64,000 nt of DNA. Origin: Neurospora tetraspora. Its lineage: Eukaryota; Ascomycota; Sordariomycetes; Sordariales; Sordariaceae. Position 1 is the stretch's first letter; every line of letters begins with the position of its first letter. Position numbers and translations under genes: made by a program. Shown piece by piece: positions 34,630 to 46,800 of the stretch. Location of the stretch: the NCBI RefSeq assembly GCF_033439725.1, contig NW_026944387.1, forward strand, positions 4,340,001 to 4,404,000, in the 5' to 3' direction. The notes beneath the pieces were generated by a model. It saw only the letters and a list, made by a program, of their open reading frames with translations, was not told the origin of the DNA and did no database searches.

Positions 34630-35277
34630 GAGTGGTAGCTTTGGTAGCGGCATGTGCTGATGGAAGTGCTGGGTGGGGGGAAAGGAGAAAGCCATGTGAT
34701 TTGAATGCCAAGCAAATGCCAAGACATGTGAATAGCTTCAGAGTCGAGATCCACACTAACTCGAAAGCGGGTATTTGTTCATTTCGGACAGTGATCCCAC
34801 TTGGGAGTGCACAGTTGAGCATACAAAGATCATGTCACTACAATCAGTTGAGAAGTTCTGTAAGGCAATGTGCTTGGGAGTGCACACTTAAGGCAATGTT
34901 CTTACTAAAATCACCTCCTATCCGAACACATATACTGAGAGGTTACCATAAACATAAAAACTGATGCCCCTCCTACTCTGAATTAACTCATGACACAATC
35001 CCCGTCTACCTATAACACATCATCTTTATCTATGCTCTTGCAACATCATCGCTCAACATAAAGAATGCAACGCGGAACCAGATACAGATATTACCGACCT
35101 GCATCAGGCCTAGCGATGGAAAATTATCAACACAACGAACATAAAGAAAACAGTCCCAGCCCAGCCCAGCCAGCCACTAGTGAATCTAACATCGCCTCCC
35201 TATCCCATCCCAAACACTACTTTTCCCTACCTTACTCTTGATTTTCTTGTCCCTTTTGTTTGCTTTTCACACACTCC
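34630..35277. other. Intergenic region between convergent genes
   Basis: This AT-richer 3' flanking sequence lies between the BTB gene (+) and the trehalose-phosphatase gene (-). I see no gene. Confidence 0.45.
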
Positions 35278-38200
35278 TTACTGCGCCTGACCATCAGGGA
35301 TATGATCCTCAACCGCGCTCAACGCCGCAAGGTTGACCTCTCCCATGGACAGTACGCCGCCACTCGCACCAGCGCCGGCACTACCAACGCCAGCGAGGAG
35401 AGCCACGCATTCAATCACATCCTCGGGCTCCAGCAAGTGCCACCTAGCCAGCGTAACCTTGGTGCTGGCGCCCACCGTGACAGTGAAGCAGTTCTCGGCC
35501 TTGACCTCGGCATCTTCGCTAGGACCGGACAGCACGTTCAGGCTGCGGAACATGTCCTCGTCGGTGAAATCATCACCCATGCAGAGCACAAACTCGAGCT
35601 TCTCGGGAGCAAGCTCGGCGTTGTACTCCGTGACGAGGCGCTTCGCGATCTCGCCCTTATTGATGAACGTGGGACGCACCTCAAGGTTGGCCTTGCCCGC
35701 CATAACCTCGACGTCCCACTTGCGACCGACCGTGGTCTCGAGCTCCTTTTGGCAGTCGCGAGACATGTGGAGACCCTGCTCGGGATCGGCGAGGCGGTAA
35801 TGCCAGGTGAGGGCGCAACGCTTGCGTTCGATGAAGGAACCTGTTTGTCGCCATGTTAGCTGATGTTTTAGTAAGTAAAGAATCAATGAAACTAACCTGG
35901 AGTCTTGTCGGTGTACTTCTGGAAGACCTCCAGAACCTCGGCCTGCCAGCCCATATCAAACTTCTCCGCAAGGTTTTCCCACTCCGTCGAGCCCGGGTGC
36001 CGCATGAAGCTACCATGCTCTGCGCTGAAGCCCAACTCGGTAATGTGGCCAAGGTGCTGCTGAAGGAACTCCTGGTCACGGCCGGAAATGATCCAGACGG
36101 CGTTGCGGGGATCGGCCGCCAGAGTCTTGAGGCTGTTAATAACGCGCTCCGACGGGATGGCGGCGCTAGGTTCCCTGACGATGGGTGTGAGGGTGCCGTC
36201 GTAGTCGAACATGAACAGACGCTTCTTGGCCGCCCGGTACTTGCGGAGCATGGTGGCGCGATCGAGCAGGGGAGTGGCGATGACGTCTTTCCTGCTGGCG
36301 AGGACACTAATCAGGCGACGTAGGAGACCGGCAGTCCAGAACTGGACGTTCTTGTTGGTGACGTGCTCGAGCAAGCTCCTCTGGATACTCTGGCGGCGCT
36401 CTTCCGACATGGTGAGAGCATTGTTAATTTGCCTGGCGACATCGGTAAGATCCCAGGGGTTGATGTGGATGGCGTCCTTGAGGGAGCCAGCGGTACCACT
36501 GAACTCGGAGAGAATGAGAGGACCAGCATTCTCACGCTGGCAGATGATGTACTCCATGGAAGTAGTGTTCATGCCGTCTCTGACCGAGGTGATAAGGCCA
36601 ATGTCGGCAGCACGGAGGAGAGCAAAGTACTCATCCTGCGAGATGTACTGGGGGTAGTGTTGGACGGGGGAGAAGCCAAGCGAGCCGTACATGCCGTTGA
36701 TCTTCATGACAAGCTCATTGACACGACTGGAAATCTTGTTCTCGGAATCCTCCTTTTCCTCCTCAATGTTAGTGGGCGAGGTGACCTGGATGAGAACGAC
36801 CTTTTCCCTCCACTCGGGGTAGAGCTCGAGGAAGCGCTCAAAAGCCATGAGCTTCTGGGCAACACCACGGACACTATCCAACTTATCACGGCCGACGATG
36901 AGCTTTTTGCCGGGGTACATCTTCTTCAGCCCCTCGTACTTTGCGGTGGCGGACTGCTTCCACGCAGCGGCAGCGACCTTGATAGCATCGATACCAATGG
37001 GGAAGACGCCGACCTCAACACGCGCGCCGTAGGCCTCGACACCGGTAGTATCGGAGGGGAAGCCGAGGATGCGGGTACAGCAGCTAGAGAAATGGCGGGA
37101 GTAGCTGTAGCTCTGGAATCCGACCATGTTGGAGCCCAAGACGCCCTCCAGGACTTCCTTTCTCCTGGGAAGGCAGCGCAGGAACTCGGAACTGGGGAAG
37201 GGCGAGTGCAGGTAAAAGGCAATGTACATGTGGGGAGCCCGCTGACGCAGCATGCTAGGCAGAAGCATCAGGTTGTAGTCATGCACAATGACGATGTCGC
37301 CAGGCTTGTAGTTTTCGAGAATCTTGTTGGCGAATTTTTGGTTCATGCGGTAGTAGTCAGCCCACTGGATTCTTTCGGCGCGGCCATCGGCGGGCTCGTT
37401 CTGCTTGTAGTGGAAAAGGGTGTAGAGGGAGTGCTCGGCGTAGCGTCTCCAGCGGGCCTGATCCTTCAGCCTGATGCCATCGTCGTGGCCCTCGATGTCG
37501 TCGGCGAGCCAGACAGGGACAGTCTTGATCCTCCTGTTGTGCGACAGCTCGTGCTCTAGCAAGTGCATGTCTTCCTTGGGGATCCAGAGGCCGTCTGCCG
37601 TGGGGGTGGCCGGGGGAGTAATGCTGCCATCGATGGGCACAGGGCGGGAAAGGGGGTTGAGAGAGGGTTGGCCGACCGTGGTAGCAGGAACATTGCCGGC
37701 CTGCTGGGCGGACTTGACCTCCTCAATCTCGCCGGTCCAGGCGACAACCGTGTGATTCCATGGGGCGTCATCGGAGGAGAGGTACGAAAACGAATCGAAA
37801 AGCGCCGACTGTCCCCGGCGGGGTTTTAGATCCTGTTGAGTTGCGCATCATGACATCAGCCACACTGTTTTCCCCGCTGTTTTCCCACTGTTTTCGAAAG
37901 CTTGGATCAGAACTTACCCAGGAACCCGGGGTGCCCTTTTCGCCCTTGGTATACTTGAGCAAGTGGGGGATTGTGAAGGTGGCCGAGATGATGTTTCCGC
38001 TGAGCGAGAGATTGGGGAACTTGTGGCGGATATCGTAGAGGGAGTCTTGGCTAGAGGTAGTGCCCGTGACGGCCGTGCTCAGACGGCGCATGTAGTCCTT
38101 GCCGGCATCGGCACCCACAGCGAGCTGCTTGTCAACGCTTCCTGTCTCGTCAAGGCCGACGGTGCCTGGAGACTGGGCAATCTCGTGCTCGTCGGTTCGC

Positions 38201-38379
38201 CTGCCAAAGTAGCCACTTGGGGGCATGTCGGTGAGCTCTTCTTCGTAGGCCTCGCGGCTGATTCCCGGGGTGACGGGCACATTGATGACGGAGGGGCGCA
38301 AGTGGCCCGGGAGAGAGGATTCTGTGCGCGAGGCTTCGGGTCTGGGTATCGCAATACGGTGCTGTGTTCCTTGTGTCAT
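35278..38379 (-). CDS. tps2: Trehalose-6-phosphate phosphatase (Tps2 type, synthase-like N-terminal domain)
   Basis: Three exons (38379-37918, 37832-35897, 35840-35278) give 986 residues. After a variable N-terminus of about 110 residues comes a glycosyltransferase-20 domain (about 120-680), containing DIVIVHDYNLMLLP and VGVFPIGID. A HAD-type phosphatase domain follows. DYDGT (697-701) carries the nucleophile and acid/base Asp residues, and GDDFTDED (888-895) carries the Mg2+ ligands. In this family the synthase-like domain is usually inactive and serves assembly with Tps1 and regulatory subunits. The phosphatase domain converts trehalose-6-phosphate to trehalose, a cytosolic stress protectant. 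The full HAD motif set marks it as the phosphatase rather than the synthase or a regulatory subunit. Three AGGGG stress-element-like sites lie upstream. Confidence 0.95.
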
Positions 38380-38561
38380 CTTGGCGGTAGGTGATGACTG
38401 ACTGATGTGCTGTCGCTCTCTTGTCCGATAAGGGTGGGTATTAGTTTAGAAATATAAACAGATGGCAGACGAAATGAAGACTGAAGCAAGTCTAGTCTAT
38501 ATGGGAGAAGGGAAGGAGACGAGGCGACCTGGTTGGTTCCTTGGGTAGGAAGGAGGAATGG

Positions 38562-38886
38562 AGGGGAAGATGAGGGAAACGATTGATAGAGAAGAAGAAG
38601 AAGAAGGAAGAAGGGAGGTTCTCTTCAGTGAAAGAGTTGGGTAGTCGATGGGGTCAAGTAGTATGGACTCCCGTCTGGAGAGAAGGTGGGCGGTGACTGC
38701 GGCTGTCAATGCGTCAGACACTTGCTTTCCCTCCCTTCTCGCTGCCTGGCCTTCTCCTGGGAAATGGATCCGATGTCGATGCACGCCGTCGTCGACCAGC
38801 AGGGATCCCGTCTGCTGTGAGCAAGGGGTGCGACAAGGAAGCTGGTACCGATGATGGAGTGGACAGGAACAGTGGGTAGCCAGGGG
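38562..38886. promoter_or_regulatory. Three STRE-like AGGGG sites upstream of tps2
   Basis: AGGGG occurs at 38562-38566, 38824-38828 and 38882-38886, about 180-510 bases upstream of the tps2 ATG. In yeast such elements drive trehalose genes through Msn2/4-type factors. A five-base motif is weak evidence by itself. Confidence 0.3.
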
Positions 38887-41800
38887 AAGAGCCCACTACA
38901 GTTAACCAAGTGGTCCGTGCTTTCTTTCTTTCTCCTTCTCAACTTCTTTTTCCGTCGGTGGTTATGCAGTGCGAGGCAAGGACGATGCAGTGCAGTGCAG
39001 CCTGGACGGCAGAGAGTGACAGCAGACAGAAAGCAGGAGGGATGCTTCAAGTGCAGTCAAATTGGGAACTGCCAACAGAGACTGAGGGACGGGAATTGAT
39101 CGAGTCGAAGCTTCTGTTGGTGGGGCACCAATATATGAATTGTCCCGGCCAACTTTCAGTTCTTATAACAGCACTTGTTCCTCTTGTCAGAACTTCCGTC
39201 AAGACAAACAGTTAGGTGTATGATGCAGATAAGGCTCGAAGCAATATGCACCATGAGCAACAAAGATGCCCAACCAACACTTCCCGTCATGCCCATGCTA
39301 CCCATCTGATATCTCAGTCGGACCTTTGAGCTAGACGCCGACCTGGACCAGAATTTGGGTTGTAGTCATGCTGTCACGGTGCCCTCGGTGCGATGACTGC
39401 ATCCTACAAACAAAGGAGACTAGCACCATCAGATGTCATTGTCGCAAAGTCCCAGGTCTGGACAGAATATTCGTTGGTTAAGTGTTCTTACGAGTTACGG
39501 CTTCCGCATATGGGCCCGAAGATCCGCGTCCAGGAACGCTCATTGGACGAACGGCCGAATGACCGGCCATGGAGGTGGGGGAAGACGAAAGACTGGGGGA
39601 AGCAAATGATGTGGTGGAGGGGATGGCGGGGTAGGTACACTCCAGACTCCCAGTCGCCATGAAATGATCCAAACTGGAAATGAAAGCCCTCGCTTGCTTG
39701 CGGATCATGTGCCCAGAAGAGCAATCCGAGGAATTGAATCCGATGAAAACAAACACCAAACTTTGAAGAACTCAACAGTCGACGATACAGACAGTCTCGA
39801 GGCAGGCAGGCAGCAAGGTACTGGTACTGGTACACGCACTAACACATGTACCTCTGGGTTCCAGTGCTTGCAGTGAGCATGGGCCAAGTGACCTGACGTA
39901 ATGGTCGATTGAACCAAGCTCAGCGCTAACAAACTCAAAAAGTGCAACAACCAAGCTTCTTGCTCGTTTGAAACTCTGGTCAGGGGGGCCGACGGGATAT
40001 TGCCGGTTCGTATGTGAGAATTACTTGGTGGGGATCGACTCGATTGAGTGTATTTGGGAATAGAATCAGGAAGAAGTGCTCCAAGCCTCTGTCAAGTGTC
40101 AAAGAGACAAAAGACACCGAAGACGGCCCGACGAATCGAGATGTCCCCTTTTCCACGCAGACTGTTCGTTGGTAAAGATATCGCAAATGTCTCTGCTTCA
40201 AGGATGTCAAAGTGCACACACTCACCGCCACCCAGGTAGGATCAAAACATCAAAGAAAGAACGAGCCTCCAATTGTCCTTACCATACCCCGTGCCCCCCC
40301 GTGCCCCCCATGATCCCATCTCGCGAATCGAGCATCGAGGAACCCAGCACAGCCCTCAACGCCCAGACCTTTTATCCCCAGTCCCTCGAGTCTTTCGCTC
40401 GGAAGTCGCCGAGTCTGAGTGTCATGTTTCAGAACTCTTGTTCACCGACTTCGACGGCCATCAACCGCCAGATTGTCCTTCGATATTTTCTAGAAGACAC
40501 ACAGACACACACTTAAAAAGCCCCAATGGAAATCGCACGTGCAACCCCGGGTTAATCGCCCCGAGATCTCCAGCCTTTCTCCGTCCATCTCGTGCGGCGC
40601 CCCGCGAATACCATCGTCCGGGGCCGCGACCGGACCATCACGGGTTAGGGTTGTATTACCAACAAACTTGCCGCGCTTAACAGCCTGGAGGCCCGGGCGC
40701 GACAGGGGAAAATGCCCCGCCATGATCCGTCATCAACAATCTCCAAGACTCCAATTGCCCGAAGAACACAGACGGGAAACCGCAGACGACGTTTGACGAT
40801 GCGACACCAAGCGGCCCGACATGCGTGAGAAAAACATGGATATCAGGCTGAAGTATCAATTGCAAGCTACTCGAGCGAGCATTGAATAAAGGCGGCGAAT
40901 GATAAGCTATTTTCTCCCTGAATGGATTCTTGGTTGGTTCTCGCTTCTTCTTCGGCTCCCTCAATTGATGTTGTTATCTTATCGATGAAGCCGTTGTCCG
41001 TTTACAATAAACATTGGTCGTACTGACAGGGGCAAGTGAGAGAGAATACAGTATGCACATTCAGAAACGATAGAGACACATCACCAAGCCATCAAGGTCC
41101 CCCTCCTCTCGAGCTGGAGAAAAAACTCGAGACCTTTCCGTTCTCATCCATGATCCCCCCTACGGTCACATCCTTTGCGATGCAGTCAAGCGCGCGCCCA
41201 GTCAAACCAACGAAGACTGCGGTTGCATCCGATACATCTCTCAAGTACTTTCCTGACCGATCTTCTCTCCGAACTGCGATACCGGTAGTACAGCAACATA
41301 AGCCAGAGAGCAGCCGACAATGCATATCCTGCTCTCATCTCAGATCCCAACACATTTCCGCCGTCGCGCCAATGGCAAACCTATCATGATGTTTGAGTTA
41401 TCACATGGAAAGTCGGTACGTAGTTTTCATCCATCCCTCATCCGCTTGGTCGCCTCACTGCTGTGCGGCTATCAATCCAGCAGATAGGCGTCGTCCACAT
41501 CATCACCATATGCCACGCGGTGTTAGCTTCATATGCGTATCGAAAACGGAAACAAGAAAGCGCTGAGTTGTGCACCACTTACACATCATCACAACGAATT
41601 GCCCAACAGCGCAAACAGAATCGCGGCTCGCAGGTAGGTAGGAAATCAGATCGACGTCTACTTCCGTCGTCCTTTCCCCCTCAATATATCTATCCGCCGT
41701 AGTTGGAACGCGCATCGAGACGGCCCCTTACAATCGATGAGCTGCGCACATGCACCTCGTTTGTGTTTGCGAGAAACGAGCACGACAGTTGACAGCGCAA

Positions 41801-42545
41801 ACCGACATCACGGTGAAAGACGGGAATCGGAACAGCGTCCGGTGCCTTGGTCCTTCCACCCCAAATACAGGTATGCTTACCCCACGTTCCTGTCTCACAA
41901 CGCCGGCACCGGCTCGAGTCTCGATGAGCACCCCATACGAGTCTTCGGTACACAGCGTACGAGCATACCTAGTGATCATCCATCATAAGTTGGACGATTC
42001 TCTGTCACTCACCTTATGACCGAAGTACCACATGGTCGAGTCTTGAGTATCGGTATCACGGAATACCATCGGGTTTGGCAGCCCTAACCGTGGATCCGTC
42101 AGCAGCATCCGGGTTGCTTACCGTCGTACCGTACCCGCCGTGTTCATGACTGCTGGAGGTAACGAGATCATCGGTGGTCCCTCGGCGGTAGAACGATAAC
42201 CCAGATACGAGGGGGCACAATGTACGCTGCCTGCTGATGGTATACTGTTGTCTTGTCTCTTTTGCTGTGCCGATATCGCACGCAGCTAGCTCTATCGGCT
42301 TCTTTGTCGTCGTTGTCGCTGTTATCGGGTTGACTGTCCGTCCACTCTTCTGCAACACCATCGTCAAGCATCAACCGAAAAGCAGAAGAAAACTCCGGTA
42401 GACTTTCATTGCTCATTATTATTTCTTTCTCACAAACGCCAGCCCTACCACCGTCTGCCTACCAACGCCTACACATGCACATGCTCTTCAAGGCTTCCAT
42501 ACCATCCCCCATCGCAACTTCAACCTTCCACCCTCAAGTCACTCA
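38887..42545. other. Long gene-poor stretch, 3.7 kb
   Basis: No convincing gene is seen. Two weak possibilities lie on the minus strand. One is a 77-codon ATG-started frame at 41325-41092. The other is a set of short frames between 42416 and 41800 separated by splice-like sites (GTAAGC near 42121, GTGAGT near 42012, GTAAGC near 41880). Their third-position base use is less GC-rich than in the real genes nearby, so they are not called. Confidence 0.4.
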
Positions 42546-43301
42546 CTACTTCTCCTCCCCCTCCTTCCTCTCCTTCGGATTACTCCCCTCAATCTCCTCC
42601 CCCGTCTCCTCATCTACCAAATTACTTTCCCCCGCCAACCCCTTGTACTTTGGTTTCCCGTCTTTAACATCCACCACTCTCTGTTGGTAGAACATATGTG
42701 ACTGGACTTCAAACGCCTTCCTGCCCTCAGGGGTATTAATCCCTTCAATCAGTGTCGGAAAGAGTAAAATCATGTTGCGCCCTTCGTCCATGATGGGCGT
42801 CCGGCAGTAGGCGCATTGCACCTTGCAGGGGAGGTGGTGCGTGGTGGATTTGGCGGTTGGGTCGTACCAGCCTAGGTCGTGGTGGCCACGAACAAAATTG
42901 ATGTCGGTTTTGTGGAAGATGGCTGCCCATTGGAAGGGGGCCTGTTGTCACCTCTTTGTCAGCTTTCGTTTTTTTTTTTTTTTTTTTTTCTCTCTCCTCG
43001 CTGCCCTCGGAAAAAATAAAACTCAAAAACTTACACCATGCATCCTCTGACAAGTAGTACAGTGACAATACTTGCTCGCCAACGGCTTTTCTCTAGACAA
43101 CTCATACTGCACCGCGCCGCAATGGCATTTGCCCTTCCACTTGGCCTCGAAGTTCTCGCCGCCCTTGTCGTCGTGGATCTTGTAGGGCGCGCGGAACTTC
43201 CATTGGTCTTCGGGTCGGTCGGTGCGGTTGCTGGATTGGTGCTGGTGAGGCTCTTTCTTGCCTTCTTCGGAGCGCTTGTTGCCTTCGGAGTCTTTGTACA
43301 T
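42546..43301 (-). CDS. GFA/CENP-V family zinc protein
   Basis: Two exons (43301-43035 and 42941-42546) give 220 residues from ATG 43301 (context CTCAAAATGTAC). The Cys pattern of the glutathione-dependent formaldehyde-activating (GFA) fold is present: KCHCG (C59, C61), YCHCTTC (C79, C81, C84), and in the second exon C128 with CAYC (C132, C135). The splice joins CQRMHG to APFQWAAIF, matching the family sequence after the zinc site. The fold binds two zinc ions. Few eukaryotic members have a proven reaction, so formaldehyde activation should not be assumed. The same frame stays open for about 50 codons upstream of this ATG and reads like a mitochondrial presequence (ALRPATTTTFSKATLLPTTT) but contains no ATG. 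See findings. Confidence 0.85.
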
Positions 43302-44355
43302 TTTGAGGTTGTTGTTGGGGGTTGTTGAGATGGGGCGGGTTGTGAGGAAGAAGGTGGTGGTTGGAAGAAGGGTAGCTTTGGAGAAGGTGGTGGTGGTGGC
43401 GGGACGTAAGGCGCGGGTGACTGAGGAGCATACAGGTAACCTGCAGTTCAAGCTGCGGGTGCGGGTTGGAATGCGAAGTTTCGTTTGTTTACGTCAGTTT
43501 GTAGATGGTACTGGTTGCGAGGAAGGTATCACAAAACCGACCAATTGCTCTTCATTTCGTTCTAGATCCAAACAGCAGCTCCTTTCCTTCCTCCTTATAT
43601 TCCCCTTGACACCTTCTGCTGTCACCTTCTTTCATCACGTCAATCTCCCGCCTCCCGCCTCATGCCTCTCACCTCCAGTCCCTTCTTCGTCTGGTCTCGT
43701 TGCAAAAGCTCCGGGTCAAATCAATCAATGATGCTGCTTGCGTGGTCAAGAAGTCATTATTGTCGTCACCGATCAACGGGTCGTTGCAGTTTTTGTTACG
43801 TTCCAGAGCTCAGGAACGGACGCCGGACGGTAGGTCGGCGGACGTTCATCGCCGATGGATGTGGGGTAGTACTGACGTCATAGTCAATAGATCTGTTTTT
43901 GGTACTCGACAAGGGAGCGACCTTGCACAAAGGAGAATGTGAGACTATTGAGATGCGGCAGGTGAAACTGACGGCAAGGGCCGATTGAATTGGTCAATTG
44001 GATTGAGAGGATCGGGATTGGTTTTGTTTGTTTGTTTATTTACAACTTCTATGGAAGTGTCGCGTGAAGTCATCACCAGTTTGCCCGCTCTAGTCTAGTG
44101 GGGCTCCTGATTGGGGGATTGTACATATGTAACCCTGAGATATGTGCACGTTTAACCCTGGTGTTGGCCCTCATGCCAGGGTTTCAACTTCTCTTTCTCT
44201 CTTTCTTTCTTCCCTTCCACTTTCAAACCAAGACCACTCGCGATCCGGCTCCCATGGTTGGTACTCCAAAGCCTGGGGTCAGAACGGGCATTTCTAGCCC
44301 TGACGAGTATCCACACCCCTCATGAATCCCAAGGAGGAGTCAAGGCAGAGTATGA
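43302..44355. other. Upstream region of the GFA gene and 3' flank of the O-methyltransferase gene
   Basis: This includes the in-frame presequence-like extension (43302-43453) and an out-of-frame ATG at 43431. Beyond that I see no gene. Confidence 0.45.
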
Positions 44356-46191
44356 TCACTCCTCAGAGCCATCAGTTCCATCCCCCTCCACACACTCAAC
44401 AACACAACTCGCTCCCTCCACATCCATCCAGTATCCCCTAACCTTCAGGCCAGCCTTCATACAAAGCTTCCTATATCCCTCCTCATTCCTCAACTTTCCA
44501 CCCAAGTTCATCATCACCATATCCACCAACCGATTCTCCGGAGTCGGTTTGTCCAGCAGGACTCCCTCCATGATGACGATCCGTCCCTCGCTGCCGTGGA
44601 GCGCACACCTCAAGCGCTTCAGAATCCAGACCGCCTGCTCGTCGCAATAATCAAGCAAGACGCGGCGGAGGACGTACACCGCTGCTCCCTTGGCTTCCTC
44701 CGGCTGCGCCTGGAAGAAGTCATGCGCCATCGTCTTGACACCCTTCAACCTCTTATCACCGCCCTCAATGTTCTTTGCGACTTGGGCGATAACCTCCGGG
44801 CGGTCCTGCAGGATGCACTGCTCCGGCTTAACCTCCGGGATGTTAGCCAGGAGGTTGGCTAGGAAGTGGCCCAGTCCACCGCCAACGTCGACTAACAAGG
44901 GCTTCAAACTGGGGTTGGTGTATCCGAGGATGTGCTGCTGCTGTTGCTGCTTCTTCTGGGAAAGTTCGGCAAGCCAAGTGAGCGAGAACTTCCTGCCAGG
45001 ATCCTCGACATTAACACCGCGATATCCACCAACACCCAAATCGCCGCCCAAAGCGCCCTGCGCGCCCTTGTCCTTGGCCGCCATCGCCATCTCAAAGTGG
45101 CGCGCGTACTCCGGGTAGCGGGCTTTGACTTCCCACGGCGCCAGGGCCGGGTGGCCCCAGCCGAGAGAGAAGGGCGTCGGGACGAAGATTTTGTTACTGT
45201 CTTGTGCGCCTCTTCTCTTGGTCGTCACGACAATGCCAGTGCCACTGTCGTGGATCAGGATCTCCCTACCCGTTGGGTGGGGTTCATGTCTGTCGTAGGT
45301 CGAAAAGTACTCGGGCCACTTCGCGAAGCCCTTCATGCCGTTGCCGAAACTAACGATGGCGAGGGCAGCGGTGGCCGGGGAAGTGTTGGTACGAAGAAGG
45401 CGGGAGATGCGGCTGTGGGAGATGTGGGTGGGCGGTCCTTGCTCTTTACCGTCGAGACGGGAGCCGGTGAGCTTACCGGTGGAGATTAACATGCAGGCGA
45501 TGCGGGAGACGAGAGACTCGTCGGCATCGAGAGCGCGGGCGAGGTCGGCGATGGAGATGGAGCCGGTGAGAGGGATGTGGTCGAAGGCGCGCCAGTGGAG
45601 GAAGATGTTCCAGGCTGAGACGTCTGCGATCTGTTACACGGGTCTGTCAGTCAGGCTGCAATGGTTGTGGGTTGAAATGGGGGAACGGGGCGAGCTTACG
45701 GTGACCCAATCCGACTTGAGCACTTCCATCGGCGGCGCGGTCTCAAAGGCAATCTTCTTGCCTAGTTTTGCGATGCGCTGGCGAAGAACGATCTCCTCAG
45801 GGGACGGCGGGAGAGGCGCATGCTGGTTGGCATCGTTGGGCTTTGCCGACTCGGGAGAGCTGGAGGGGGGGGTAGGCTTGCTGTCGATGGTCGCTTTGAG
45901 CTTCTTGGCGTCGGCAAGGAGATCTTCAGCAGCTTTGACGAAGTCGAAAGCCGGGGCGCTTGGGGTTGTGGCGCCGGTCGAGGTGGTCGCCTTCTCGATC
46001 TCCTTCAGCTCGCTCTCTTTGCTGGTGCTGCCATCAATACCCTTCTTGTGCTGGCTGTCGCTGCTGCTTTCGTTCTCGCTCTCAGCTTCGGGAGTCGGCG
46101 CGAATGAACTCTGCGACTCCATATCCTCACTCTTGTTCTTGTTGTTGGCCTCAAGGTTCGACATGGACGCGTTGGATTTCGGGGTCGCCAT
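44356..46191 (-). CDS. O-methyltransferase-like protein (plant COMT/fungal OMT fold), catalytic His apparently absent
   Basis: Two exons (46191-45700 and 45630-44356) give 588 residues. The first 110 residues are Ser/Glu/Lys-rich and probably disordered. A dimerisation helix and winged-helix region follow (WNIFLHWRAFDHIPLTGSIS), then the S-adenosylmethionine domain with VDVGGGLGHF (411-420), LQDRP and AHDFF. This is the architecture of the fungal O-methyltransferases that act on polyketides and other small phenolics. Where active enzymes have LRxVLHDW, this protein reads LRRVLLDY, so the catalytic His is Leu490. The SAM-binding glycine motif is intact, so the protein may bind SAM without methylating by the usual mechanism. 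A 2-oxoglutarate oxygenase gene lies 610 bases upstream on the same strand. Wide N-terminal divergence is common in the family. Confidence 0.85.
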
Positions 46192-46800
46192 GTTGGGCTA
46201 CTTCGCGATCGATGGTAGTCTCGGAAAAATCTTGTTGGTGCGAAAGTCGGAAAACCCCAAGGCTGCTGGATTTAAAATGCTTTTGTACCCTCGACCCGCA
46301 TTGTCATCTCATGTTGCGCCCAACACAAGTGAATGCCTTCGCGCCCTTCACATGTTGTTCGGACATGATTGGCTCGGCCTTTTCGGCTGACGGTACTCGG
46401 GACCAGAAGACGCCGCATCACGGTGAATGGTTTCTTCAATCCTATGTTTGATGATGTCGAGGAGTCGGGCGGCTCAAGTGGACCAACGACCAGGGGCAAT
46501 CAGCGCCGCCTCATTGTTTGTTCGGTCGCGAACATTCCTCTCAGAAGCCCGAGTGACCGAGTGACGGGCGGTCGGCACTTTTTTCATCCGGACTATCGCA
46601 GTATCGCTCCTTCCATTCCCGCCAGCGGGTCAGCTGTGTGCAAGGGAAGTGCAGTTGCCTTTTGATTCACTTCATTACACTCAATTGACAAGGGCCAAGT
46701 GGAATCTTTCGCTCAATGGATCCAATTGGATACGGATGAATACAATTCCTTCAGTTTCCTACCAAACTCAGTTGCTATCCCTTTTCTAAAAACTGGGCCT
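46192..46800. other. Intergenic region between two same-strand genes
   Basis: This is the promoter of the O-methyltransferase-like gene and the 3' flank of the oxygenase gene. No gene or clear site is seen. Confidence 0.45.

Noticed and set aside
36363-37559. 398-codon open frame on the plus strand
   Set aside because: It is antisense to the trehalose-phosphatase gene, whose domains and splice sites are certain. Long antisense frames are expected in GC-rich fungal exons.
45335-46390. 351-codon open frame on the plus strand
   Set aside because: It is antisense to the O-methyltransferase-like gene and spans that gene's intron without a break in support.
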